The notes below the pieces were generated by a model. It worked only from the letters and a program-made list of their open reading frames with translations, was not told the DNA's origin and ran no database searches. This document shows positions 46,581-54,396 of a stretch of DNA of 64,000 bases, piece by piece (within the stretch, counting starts at the first letter, position 1; every line of letters begins with the position of its first letter). Location of the stretch: positions 401,734-465,733 of the forward strand of contig NZ_LJJC01000004.1 of the NCBI RefSeq assembly GCF_001420715.1. Direction: 5' to 3'. The DNA is from Heyndrickxia shackletonii. Its GTDB lineage: Bacteria > Bacillota > Bacilli > Bacillales > Bacillaceae_C. Both the position numbers and the translations under genes were made by a program.

Positions 46581-47000
46581 ATGAAAAAAGAAGTAATTTG
46601 GTGGATTATCGCAATTTTGTTGTGCTGCATGATATTTTACTTTACCGGAACACAAGCTTCCACCGGTTCCAACACACAGCGTATAATTGAAAAATTAACC
46701 GGCTTGAGTCCTGATCAGGCGAGCAATGTGAATTTTATTTTTCGTAAGGCTACCCATATCACGACATTTGGATTTCTAGGGATATGTTTTTTCATGGCTT
46801 TAAGAAAAAGAGCGTTTCTTGCTTGGGAGATCACAACGATTTATGCTGCAACGGATGAGTATCATCAATCCTTTGTGCCGGGTAGAACGGCATCTTTTAA
46901 GGACGTGATTATTGACTCGTGTGGCTGTATCATTGCAATTTTAATTGTGAGGTATTTTCAAAAGAAATATGCTGAACGGAAAGGAGTAGTTTCTAAATAA
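46581..47000 (+). CDS. VanZ-family membrane protein
   Basis: 139 residues with four hydrophobic segments. VanZ-like signature: FIFRKATHITTFGFLGICFF followed by TIYAATDEYHQSFVPGRTAS and FKDVIIDSCG. Family members include the teicoplanin-resistance accessory protein VanZ, but most chromosomal Bacillus copies have unknown roles and do not indicate resistance. Probably co-transcribed with the SRAP gene. Confidence 0.88.
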   Translation: MKKEVIWWIIAILLCCMIFYFTGTQASTGSNTQRIIEKLTGLSPDQASNVNFIFRKATHITTFGFLGICFFMALRKRAFLAWEITTIYAATDEYHQSFVPGRTASFKDVIIDSCGCIIAILIVRYFQKKYAERKGVVSK

Positions 47001-47012
47001 CTACTCCTTACT
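46981..47012. terminator. Hairpin between vanZ-like gene and convergent operon
   Basis: AAGGAGTAGTT-tctaaat-AACTACTCCTT, perfect 11-bp stem containing the vanZ stop. Poor T-run; may serve both strands. Confidence 0.65.
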
Positions 47013-47018
47013 CTTATG

Positions 47019-48035
47019 TTATGGAAATAGCTTTTTTAAAAGGTCTAATAATCCACCATGTTTTGTTTCATTAGCGGACCCAGAATTTGTATCTCCAGTT
47101 GGCACAGGTTCTTCTGTTGTGCCTTTACTCTGTTTGGTATCGCTCGTGGTATCTTCAGACGTATCGGGAGTTGTATTTTTCATAACTGGATTATTGTTAT
47201 CCCTTGGTTGTGCATTGTCACTAGTCTGATTGTTTTGGTTCCTGCCTGGTTTTTCATTACCATTTGATGTATTAGAATCTGATTTTTCAGGTTTGATATT
47301 TTTGTCTTCTGAAGTTGTACTCTTACTTTCTAAGTCATCATTTTTTCCCTCTCCACTAGGTGGTAAGATTTTATTTATTTCGTTTAACGGATTGCTACCT
47401 GCCTTATCATTAGAGTCTTTTTCTTTATCAGGCTGTAAAATCTTATTTAAATCATCCAGTGGAAGCTGGAGATTTCCATCCTTAGAATCTCCTAATATCT
47501 TTTTAAAAATATCCACTTGTTTCTGTAAATTTTCATCTGAATCGCTTGTTGTATCCAGGTTAGCTCCTTGTTCTTCGAGACTGGCAACAAGAGCAGGAAG
47601 AATTGCCTGATCCGCTGTTTGCATATGGGCAACGAGCCGTACGTTCTTCATCCCAAGCTCACCCAGTTTATTTGGGAGATATATACCGCTAAATTCAATC
47701 TTTGTCACATCAACTGCCATATTGGTTAATTCCACTGGTCCTGTTGATTTAAATTGAATCGTGACAGGACCATTTGGTGTATTTAACACCTTCGTAATAG
47801 TAAGGCCATATATGGTTGCTTTACTGAACGTTAATCGAAGCATAAGTTTATTTTTCTGGGTAGCTGTTTCACCATTCATAATGCCTGGAATCCCCATAAC
47901 ACCTTCCACTTTGTCTGCCTCAATCACAAAGCCATCAATCATGGGTACAGATGCATCCGCATGCAACTTTTTGGGGGATATGGCAGTACCTAAAATAAGC
48001 AAGGTAATCATGATTATGAAACTAGTTTTTTTCAC
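47019..48035 (-). CDS. Exported protein with disordered tail, third gene of the DUF6230/DUF6114 operon
   Basis: About 338 residues from GTG 48035, preceded by GGTGAT at good spacing; earlier in-frame ATGs (48092, 48050) lack a site and would spoil the signal peptide (KKTSFIIMITLLILGTAIS). Residues ~30-150 form a beta-rich domain (MLRLTFSKATIYGLTITKVL, VTKIEFSGIYLP, MKNVRLVAHMQT), reminiscent of the DUF6230 product. The C-terminal ~150 residues are low-complexity S/N/D/K/T/P, ending in an amphipathic GGLLDLLKKLF. Unknown function. Confidence 0.65.
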   Translation of the reverse strand: MKKTSFIIMITLLILGTAISPKKLHADASVPMIDGFVIEADKVEGVMGIPGIMNGETATQKNKLMLRLTFSKATIYGLTITKVLNTPNGPVTIQFKSTGPVELTNMAVDVTKIEFSGIYLPNKLGELGMKNVRLVAHMQTADQAILPALVASLEEQGANLDTTSDSDENLQKQVDIFKKILGDSKDGNLQLPLDDLNKILQPDKEKDSNDKAGSNPLNEINKILPPSGEGKNDDLESKSTTSEDKNIKPEKSDSNTSNGNEKPGRNQNNQTSDNAQPRDNNNPVMKNTTPDTSEDTTSDTKQSKGTTEEPVPTGDTNSGSANETKHGGLLDLLKKLFP

Positions 48036-48093
48036 CAAGGTTATCACCATTTTCTTAAAATAAGACAAAAGCGCATGTCTATCTATGCACATT

Positions 48094-48534
48094 TCATTTT
48101 TGAGTAGTTTCTTCAGATAGAACCGAACTTGCAGCGACTTCCGCGTTTGAAAGTGCGCCTATTTCATTATTAGGTTGGATCATTTCATATTTCCAAGCAA
48201 TGGACAAGGAACCTCCTACAATGCCAAGAATAGTTCCAATTAGAAAACCGCCGAGTGCACCCATAACAGAAAGAACCGATAAAAAGATCGTAACGATTCC
48301 AAAGACAACATTAAATTTTGGATAGAAATAACCAAGAGCTCCCATGAGAATAATGAGTCCGCCAAAGATAAGGCCGATTACCACCATGTTTCCCGGTGCA
48401 AAGGCAATATTAAGAAGCTGTATAGGAATGTATAAAATGATAATACCAGCAAGGAGCGACAAGGTCGCTCCCCAAAATGGGCGGCTCATTCTCCAATTTT
48501 TAAATTTTTTTCTCTTTGAAATGCTAGGATTCAT
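48094..48534 (-). CDS. DUF6114-like membrane protein
   Basis: 146 residues from ATG 48534 with AAGGAGTTGAATAAC; a longer frame would overlap the upstream gene. Basic N-terminus, then four hydrophobic segments (FWGATLSLLAGIIILYIP, VVIGLIFGGLIILMGALGYF, VVFGIVTIFLSVLSVMGALG, IGTILGIVGGSLSIAW). It matches in layout the DUF6114 family that I know as the neighbour of DUF6230 genes in Streptomyces. Role unknown. Confidence 0.7.
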   Translation of the reverse strand: MNPSISKRKKFKNWRMSRPFWGATLSLLAGIIILYIPIQLLNIAFAPGNMVVIGLIFGGLIILMGALGYFYPKFNVVFGIVTIFLSVLSVMGALGGFLIGTILGIVGGSLSIAWKYEMIQPNNEIGALSNAEVAASSVLSEETTQK

Positions 48535-48565
48535 GTTATTCAACTCCTTGAAGAAAGCCATGAAA

Positions 48566-49171
48566 TTACTTTTTAACAAATTCTACCTTCATTCCAGGTA
48601 AGGTAACAGCTTGTTGGAATAGATATTGAGTGTCTAAACTGCCGTTTGTAATCGTAATAGTATCAGATCCTTGCGTAAAAGCCTTACTAACAGCTTGCGG
48701 ATCTGATGCTTCCACATAGTTTTCACTGATATTCATCTTTGTAAAGGATGCATCACCATTTATAAGAGTGGCTTTTTGAGTTAACCCTTGTATTTTTACA
48801 GGATTATTTCCATTACCTGCTGTAATTTTTACTGTGTATTTACCTAATATTGGAATGTCGACATCTCTTGAGATAACTAATCCATTAATAGTCACATCAT
48901 CAATTTCATTTACAAAAACAGGACTAACTTTGCTTGGATTTCCGCTTTGAGGGTCACCATAAAGGCTTCCATATAGCTTGAATCCTTTTCCAACCATCTT
49001 GTCAAAGGAAACATTAAATTTCCCAATCCCTCCAATAGGAGTTGCATATGCCACACCAGTTACGCCAAACACTGCAAACAATCCGCCTAACAATAAAAAT
49101 CCACATAAAAGTGCACTAAAAAACCATTTCTTCGACGTCTTCCCCTGAATCAACATAACACCTTCATTCAT
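48566..49171 (-). CDS. DUF6230-like exported protein
   Basis: 201 residues, ATG after GGGAGGGGTTTAA. A long signal/anchor (FSALLCGFLLLGGLFAVFGV) ends at VAYATP. The mature part is beta-rich: GKFNVSFDKMVGKGFKLYGS, VSPVFVNEIDDVTINGLVIS, then KYTVKITAG. It resembles DUF6230 proteins of actinobacteria, which are exported and uncharacterised. First gene of a three-gene minus-strand operon, divergent from a LuxR-type regulator. Confidence 0.7.
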   Translation of the reverse strand: MNEGVMLIQGKTSKKWFFSALLCGFLLLGGLFAVFGVTGVAYATPIGGIGKFNVSFDKMVGKGFKLYGSLYGDPQSGNPSKVSPVFVNEIDDVTINGLVISRDVDIPILGKYTVKITAGNGNNPVKIQGLTQKATLINGDASFTKMNISENYVEASDPQAVSKAFTQGSDTITITNGSLDTQYLFQQAVTLPGMKVEFVKK

Positions 49172-49502
49172 TTAAACCCCTCCCTTTTTTCATAAATAAA
49201 AAGTGGAAAATAACGAAGGTTTCCAGATCCAAACATCACCTAAGAAACCGCTTACAAGCCACTTTTATTTTTAATTTTATTCGAAAAAATCTGATAACTG
49301 AATTCCTATCAATGTAGGAAAATAGCAAGAGTGCCCCTACAATTGTCGTGTACGAAAATTAGCAAAAGATGTCGAGTTTGCTGATATTTGGCGAAAGAAA
49401 TAAGGTTTATCTTTTAATAGACGGTGGTACTATGGTGGAAATAGGTTTGAATATATCTTTTAAGGATGCGGATTGTTACCTAGATGGGAATGGAGGATCT
49501 CT
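49172..49502. promoter_or_regulatory. Divergent promoter region of DUF6230 operon and LuxR-type gene
   Basis: 331 bp without a gene. It contains the perfect inverted repeat TTCCTA-tcaatg-TAGGAA (49303-49320), a possible operator midway between the two starts. No strong -35/-10 pair could be assigned. Confidence 0.4.
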
Positions 49503-51026
49503 ATGTCTCTATCATTGAATACCCATATGAAAACAGTATTGAAAAATGGTGTGGAGCTTTTATACGCTTATAAAGATTCCATTATGGCGGAGTGGAAGGA
49601 AATATTAGAGTACATGAAAAAAACCAATAAAAAATCAGCAGATGCTTTTGAATTTGCATTCCATTTTTTCCGTCGTTTTTTACAGTCGGAAAATCACCAA
49701 ACAGATACTTTACTTCTGGATATTCGTTCGGAATGGTACAGGCAATTTCAAAGACCTCCTGAACCAAATATGCTCATCTTTATTTTGACCCTGTTGGAGA
49801 ATGCCGTTCATAAGGTCATTAAATCTAATACAACACGTTCTTTTCATTTGCATCCAGCTGTACAATTTCTCTTTTCGAAAATATGTGAGGAAATGCTATC
49901 GATTTCAAAACAAAGACAATTTCAGATCGACATACTTTGTCGGCAGCTTGTTCAATCGAAACAACTGCATATTGAGTGGATTGCACGGATAGGGCACGTT
50001 CAAAATGGCTACCAATTCAAAAAAATAATTGGTATATCTGAAGAATCAATACAAAGCAGCCTATATGATGAGATAAAACCATCATGGTTTATGTTGACAG
50101 AGTCTCTTCTGCAATTAACAGGTGGCCAGGAAACCCGGGATGTTTTTCCAATTCCGTGGAAAAGTGAGACATTATTATTTTGTACCAAAAACCAAAATGT
50201 TTCTTCCATTGCCCCTTTTTTAACCTATGCAATGCATTTATTGCAAATAGAGGAGGAAAAAAGACAGGAACAATCCGGTGATCAGTGGAAAGACGCGGTT
50301 ATTCTATTTAATGAATGGATTATGAAGTCCCATAATTTAGAGGAGGCTATTCAAAATATAGCATATGGATATGCGCAATATCTTCCTTTTGAAAGATGTG
50401 CGTTATTTAAGTATTCGAACGAGGATGAGACAGGATTAGGATTATTTGGCTACCATTTTAATAATGACGAAATCCGCAATATAAAAGAACATGTGGATAA
50501 TATCCCTTCCTTATATAAGAGTATTACGAAGCTCCATCCTCAAAATGAGGCAATGAAGAACTTTCAGCCGATCTATATTTCGAATGCTTCAAAGGAATTC
50601 CCTACACGATATGTACAGCATTTCCAATTGGAATCCGTTATCGTTGCCCCAATCTATGTTCCTTCTGAAGGGGAGTTAATTGCCGCAGCCATCTTGGATC
50701 AAGGGCCAGGAAAGCATTTTCAAGTGGACAGTAACACCTTTACAGCCCTTTTGAAATTCGGACAGAGTGCGGGGGAATTATTGATGAAATTTTCAGGAAC
50801 TAATAAGTGGAAGGTACTAGATTCAGGCATAGCGCCGTTATCCTCTCGTGAGATAGAGGTACTGGAACTGTTAGCGGAAGGTGCTTCGACGTCAGAAGCG
50901 GCTGAAAAGCTCCATTTAAGCGAATATACTGTTAGAGACTATGTATCTAATATTATGAAACGACTGAATGCTAAAAACAGAACAGAGGCAGCAGTTAAGG
51001 CTATTCGATCTGGAATAATTAAATAG
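49503..51026 (+). CDS. GAF-domain LuxR-type transcriptional regulator
   Basis: 507 residues from ATG 49503 (TGGAGGATCTCT upstream; an earlier in-frame start precedes this site). A large helical N-terminal region of unknown type (~1-270), a GAF-like domain (~280-430: LEEAIQNIAYGYAQYLPFER ... ESVIVAPIYVPSEGELIAAA), and a C-terminal LuxR HTH (~445-505: LSSREIEVLELLAEGASTSE, YTVRDYVSNIMKRLNAKNRT). No response-regulator receiver. Probably senses a ligand and controls the divergent exported operon. Confidence 0.85.
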   Translation: MSLSLNTHMKTVLKNGVELLYAYKDSIMAEWKEILEYMKKTNKKSADAFEFAFHFFRRFLQSENHQTDTLLLDIRSEWYRQFQRPPEPNMLIFILTLLENAVHKVIKSNTTRSFHLHPAVQFLFSKICEEMLSISKQRQFQIDILCRQLVQSKQLHIEWIARIGHVQNGYQFKKIIGISEESIQSSLYDEIKPSWFMLTESLLQLTGGQETRDVFPIPWKSETLLFCTKNQNVSSIAPFLTYAMHLLQIEEEKRQEQSGDQWKDAVILFNEWIMKSHNLEEAIQNIAYGYAQYLPFERCALFKYSNEDETGLGLFGYHFNNDEIRNIKEHVDNIPSLYKSITKLHPQNEAMKNFQPIYISNASKEFPTRYVQHFQLESVIVAPIYVPSEGELIAAAILDQGPGKHFQVDSNTFTALLKFGQSAGELLMKFSGTNKWKVLDSGIAPLSSREIEVLELLAEGASTSEAAEKLHLSEYTVRDYVSNIMKRLNAKNRTEAAVKAIRSGIIK

Positions 51027-51037
51027 ATTTGTTGCCA

Positions 51038-51067
51038 AGGACTTTCGTTAAGAAAGTTCTTTTTTTC
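51038..51067 (+). terminator. Terminator of the LuxR-type gene
   Basis: GGACTTTC-gttaa-GAAAGTTC (one G-T pair) then TTTTTTT. Confidence 0.88.
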
Positions 51068-51128
51068 ATTTAAGGGTGTCCTTTTCTATCCCAGAAACCT
51101 ATATAAAAGGTGAAGGGAGGTGATACAA

Positions 51129-51347
51129 ATGGCAGAAACACTTCTAAAGGAATCCAGGCTAAAGCTAATCTTCGATAATGGAGTAGACGGTGATGGAAAG
51201 CAATTGTTTAAAAGCAAAACCTTTAGCAATATCCGTCTGGATTCCACTCCTGATGAGCTGCAAAGTGCTGCACAAGCAATTGCTTCCTTATCTCAGAAAG
51301 CTCTTTATGGTGTGGAACGTAATGACAGTTCGGATATTCAGGCGTAA
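51129..51347 (+). CDS. DUF1659 protein
   Basis: 72 residues from ATG 51129 with GGGAGGTGATACAA. LIFDNGVDGDGKQLFKSKTF and FSNIRLDSTPDELQSAAQAI fit DUF1659, a short Bacillus family of unknown function. It heads a cluster with DUF2922 and YvrJ genes, a recurrent trio in Bacillus. Confidence 0.88.
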   Translation: MAETLLKESRLKLIFDNGVDGDGKQLFKSKTFSNIRLDSTPDELQSAAQAIASLSQKALYGVERNDSSDIQA

Positions 51348-51458
51348 TGGGGAATAATTTCAGGGCTACGTTAAGCAATGTTATTTACGGTTCAATCGAT
51401 GTCCCGTTATAACATTTATTTAACAAAGCCATTTGAAAAAAAGAGGGAGGTGAAAATA

Positions 51459-51677
51459 GTGAAAACTCTTGAATTACAATTTGTCACAGCAAATAATAAA
51501 ACTGCTAGTGTATCCATTGAAGATCCTATCGAGCCTGTTGATACTGCAAAGGTAAAAGCGGCGATGGAGCAGTTGATTGCAGCCAATGTCTTTCAAAATT
51601 CCACCGGTTATGCTTTTACCGAAATGAAGGGTGCTAGATTAGTAGATCACAATGTCACAGAATATACGATTGAATAG
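51459..51677 (+). CDS. DUF2922 protein
   Basis: 72 residues from GTG 51459 after GAGGGAGGTGAAAATA; the longer in-frame reading runs through this site and is rejected. TLELQFVTANNKTASVSIED, then VDTAKVKAAMEQLIAANVF and MKGARLVDHNVTEYTI define DUF2922. Unknown function; partner of the DUF1659 and YvrJ genes. Confidence 0.88.
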   Translation: MKTLELQFVTANNKTASVSIEDPIEPVDTAKVKAAMEQLIAANVFQNSTGYAFTEMKGARLVDHNVTEYTIE

Positions 51678-51772
51678 TTCTGGAAGGGAAGGCCTTGTTC
51701 AAATTGGACAGGCCTTTCATTATTTATAATTTCTTTGTTTGCGGGATTATTGGAAGAAAGGGGGGAAATATT

Positions 51773-51916
51773 TTGGATAATATCATGACCTTCATCAATG
51801 AGGTTGGTTTCCCAATCGTTGTATCACTGTATCTTTTGTATCGTATAGAAACGAAGTTGGAAGCAGTCATACAGTCGATTCAAAGTCTTCCTGATCGATT
51901 GAAGAGTAATGAATAA
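51773..51916 (+). CDS. YvrJ-family small membrane protein
   Basis: 47 residues from TTG 51773 after AAGGGGGGAAATATT. DNIMTFINEVGFPIVVSLYL then LYRIETKLEAVI is characteristic of YvrJ: one membrane helix followed by an amphipathic helix. Last of the DUF1659-DUF2922-YvrJ cluster and followed by a strong terminator. Confidence 0.88.
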   Translation: MDNIMTFINEVGFPIVVSLYLLYRIETKLEAVIQSIQSLPDRLKSNE

Positions 51917-51917
51917 G

Positions 51918-51961
51918 AAAAGCGCAGGCGTCTACGTTAGTGCTGGCGCTTGCGCTTTTTG
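51918..51961 (+). terminator. Long terminator hairpin
   Basis: AAAAGCGCAGGCG pairs with CGCTTGCGCTTTT (one G-T), then TTTT. The GC-rich AAGCGC-AGGCG arm type recurs as a dispersed terminator-like element in many Bacillus genomes. Confidence 0.9.
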
Positions 51962-52035
51962 TTACTGGTTGTCACTTAGAGGTGACATCCATTACAATTA
52001 TTTTTAATATAATTTAAAGGGATTGAGGTGTTTGC

Positions 52036-52938
52036 ATGTCACCAATATGGGATCCGCAAGTGGTTGTCACAGAAACGTTAGCAACTTCATTAATTGAAGA
52101 GCAATTTCCACAACTGAATCCAACTAAGGCAGAGGTAATCGGAGAAGGATTTGATAATACGGTGTTCAAGGTAAATGATGAATTTATCTTTCGCTTTCCG
52201 CGTCGTAATGTTGCTGCCCATTTGTTAGAAACGGAAAATCGAATTTTACCGAAACTAGCTGATAAGCTTCCTATTCCCATTCCAATTCCTACTTTTATAG
52301 GGGTACCAGGAGAAAGCTACCCTTGGTCATTTACAGGATATCCAATCGTCCACGGTACAACACCTGGAATACTGTCCAATGAAAAGAGAATGCAGTCCGT
52401 AGAAAAATTAGCACTCTTTTTAAAGGAATTACATCGATTCCCTGTAAAGGATGCACTACATGTGAAAATTCCCTATGATGAATTAAATCGACTAGATATC
52501 GAAAGTCGCAGGCCGAAATTAAAAGAAAATCTGCAAAAAGCCTCAGAGCTAGGTTTATTTATCGCGCAGAAAGAATTGGAACAATTTATCGAATCCGTTT
52601 CTACTGATGAAACAAATACAGAATGTGCATTAGTCCATGGGGATCTTCATACAAGAAACATGCTGGTAGATGGGGAAGGAAAGGTATCTGGAATTATTGA
52701 CTGGGGAGATACTCATATAGGGAACCCTGCCATCGATTTATCCATTGTTTATACTTTTATCCCTCCGGAAGGCCGGTATTTATTTTATAGCATATATGGT
52801 ACTGTCGATGAACAAACGGAAAATCTTGCAAAGTTTAAAGCGATTTACACAACAACCCTGCTCCTTCTGTATGCGTATGATAACTCAAACCAGCTTCTTA
52901 TCGAAGAATGCAAAGAAATCCTTCGACACCTGCTATGA
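52036..52938 (+). CDS. APH-fold kinase (aminoglycoside phosphotransferase family)
   Basis: 300 residues, ATG after TTGAGGTGTTTGC. Kinase core: GEGFDNTVFKVNDEFIFRFP nucleotide loop and Lys-equivalent, catalytic loop LVHGDLHTRNMLVD and metal site GIIDWGDTHIGNPAIDLS. The fold covers antibiotic kinases but also many small-molecule kinases of core metabolism; resistance must not be inferred. Stand-alone gene. Confidence 0.88.
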   Translation: MSPIWDPQVVVTETLATSLIEEQFPQLNPTKAEVIGEGFDNTVFKVNDEFIFRFPRRNVAAHLLETENRILPKLADKLPIPIPIPTFIGVPGESYPWSFTGYPIVHGTTPGILSNEKRMQSVEKLALFLKELHRFPVKDALHVKIPYDELNRLDIESRRPKLKENLQKASELGLFIAQKELEQFIESVSTDETNTECALVHGDLHTRNMLVDGEGKVSGIIDWGDTHIGNPAIDLSIVYTFIPPEGRYLFYSIYGTVDEQTENLAKFKAIYTTTLLLLYAYDNSNQLLIEECKEILRHLL

Positions 52939-52952
52939 ATACGTTCGAATTT

Positions 52953-52959
52953 TGTCGAA
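52953..52959 (+). promoter_or_regulatory. Spo0A-box-like sequence upstream of the diguanylate cyclase
   Basis: TTTTGTCGAAAAA contains TGTCGAA at 52953, about 107 bp before the start. The flanking T and A runs match the extended Spo0A box. Confidence 0.45.
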
Positions 52960-53065
52960 AAATAAAAATATACGCAAGTAGGTAAAAGGTCACGAAAAGT
53001 TATAAAATTATGAATGGAACGTTTATTTGGTGAAATCCTGTTTTGCAGGTGGAGAAGGAATTAAA

Positions 53066-54265
53066 ATGAAGCTTATCACGCGAATTAGAAATCATCCTTT
53101 AAATATGAATAGTAAAATCGCTAAGGAAGATATGATTTCCACAAATAATCATCGAATTTATCTTCTATCCATTATCTTAATGCTGATTCATCTAGCACAT
53201 GGATGTATCTTTTGGATGTATGATCCAGGTTTTAAGTCAGCAGAAAATGTACATAAATGGCGAATGGGAGTAGCTATTTCTCATTTTACTATGTTTTTTG
53301 TGATACTAGTGATTGGTTGTACCGCCTATTTTTTTAAACAAAAGAAAATGGATAAAAGCAAAGCGGCTTCTTTTCTACAACTAATAGCCATTATAAGTTA
53401 TCTTCTTTTTGGCATTGTTGTAAGCACCTTTGACCAATATGTCAATGCGGGTATCAATGCCTTTTCAAGTGTATGTATCGGAATTGCGGTTATTTTTTTC
53501 ATACATCCCATTTCTTCACTATTTATTTATGGTTTAGCCTTTGTCTTCTTTCATTTTGGGATTTCGTTCACCCAAAACAATCACAATATCTTGTTATCAG
53601 AAAGAGTGAACAGTATTTCTGTCATTGGCATTAGCTTTGGAATCGCATTAATTACGTGGAGGAATAGCATCTATAAAATTTTTCAAGAGAAAGAAATTGA
53701 AGCGCAGAATCAAATACTGGAAGAACAAAATAAGCAACTTGAGTTTCTAGCCACCCATGATTCTTTAACTGGTCTCTTAAATAGAATGGAGTTTATGAAA
53801 CATACGGAAATCGAAATAGCGAATTCGAGTAATAATCAAAGCGAGACTTGTGTCATTATAATGGATATTGACCATTTCAAGCATGTGAATGACCATTTTG
53901 GTCATCCAGCAGGAGATCAAATCTTAAAAGAGGTTGGAATTCTGTTGAAAAAAATGTTAGGTGCTAAATATTTCCCTGCAAGGTTAGGAGGGGAGGAATT
54001 TATCTTCCTTTTACCTGACACGTCGCTTACGGAAGCAGTATTGGTTGCAGAACAAGTAAAGTCTGCCATTCAATCTAACTTGTTTACCGTAGGCAATGAA
54101 ACCATTATCATAACGGCAAGTCTAGGGGTGGCGTCCCTAAACACGGAGGAAGCAGATCCCTTTACATCGTGTTACCACCGTGCAGATATCGCTTTATATA
54201 AGGCAAAAAATAATGGAAGAAATCGTGTTGTTTGTGCACGCGGCGAAGCTCTAACGTATGGATGA
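53066..54265 (+). CDS. Membrane-bound diguanylate cyclase (GGDEF)
   Basis: 399 residues from ATG 53066 (AGAAGGA 6 nt upstream). Five or six membrane helices at ~35-210 form an integral sensor, followed by a short coiled linker (EKEIEAQNQILEEQNKQLEF) and the GGDEF domain (~235-399): DSLTGLLNRMEF, MDIDHFKHVNDHFGHPAGD, and the active-site loop ARLGGEEFIFLLP. The RxxD product-inhibition site is absent. It should make cyclic di-GMP; no EAL/HD-GYP partner is nearby. Confidence 0.92.
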   Translation: MKLITRIRNHPLNMNSKIAKEDMISTNNHRIYLLSIILMLIHLAHGCIFWMYDPGFKSAENVHKWRMGVAISHFTMFFVILVIGCTAYFFKQKKMDKSKAASFLQLIAIISYLLFGIVVSTFDQYVNAGINAFSSVCIGIAVIFFIHPISSLFIYGLAFVFFHFGISFTQNNHNILLSERVNSISVIGISFGIALITWRNSIYKIFQEKEIEAQNQILEEQNKQLEFLATHDSLTGLLNRMEFMKHTEIEIANSSNNQSETCVIIMDIDHFKHVNDHFGHPAGDQILKEVGILLKKMLGAKYFPARLGGEEFIFLLPDTSLTEAVLVAEQVKSAIQSNLFTVGNETIIITASLGVASLNTEEADPFTSCYHRADIALYKAKNNGRNRVVCARGEALTYG

Positions 54266-54357
54266 GTGAAATTAGCTGCCAAAGGAAACACGGTAAGAGA
54301 CGTGTCATTGCGCTTACCCGCCGGGGAAGATGCAGAAAAAATCTGATAAAAAATTAA

Positions 54358-54389
54358 GGAGGGTGGCCCATTTCCCAAAGCCACCCTCC
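54358..54389. terminator. Bidirectional terminator
   Basis: GGAGGGTGGC-ccatttcccaaa-GCCACCCTCC perfect 10-bp stem between the diguanylate cyclase and the convergent PTS gene. Confidence 0.85.
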
Positions 54390-54396
54390 ATACATT

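Noticed and set aside
46581-47000. Glycopeptide resistance because of VanZ
   Set aside because: VanZ-family proteins are widespread in Bacillus; no vanHAX genes occur here, and the VanY-type gene at 6181 is an unlinked housekeeping-type carboxypeptidase.
47058-48063. Plus-strand open frames opposite the disordered exported protein
   Set aside because: They lack binding sites and mirror the low-complexity codons of the minus-strand gene; shadows.
52036-52938. Aminoglycoside resistance gene
   Set aside because: The APH fold is shared by many metabolic kinases and no specific resistance-enzyme motif is recognisable; called only as APH-fold kinase.
54267-54350. Short open frames between the diguanylate cyclase and its terminator
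   Set aside because: Two frames of 25-31 codons are both open with no binding site and no distinguishing codon pattern; probably 3' untranslated sequence.
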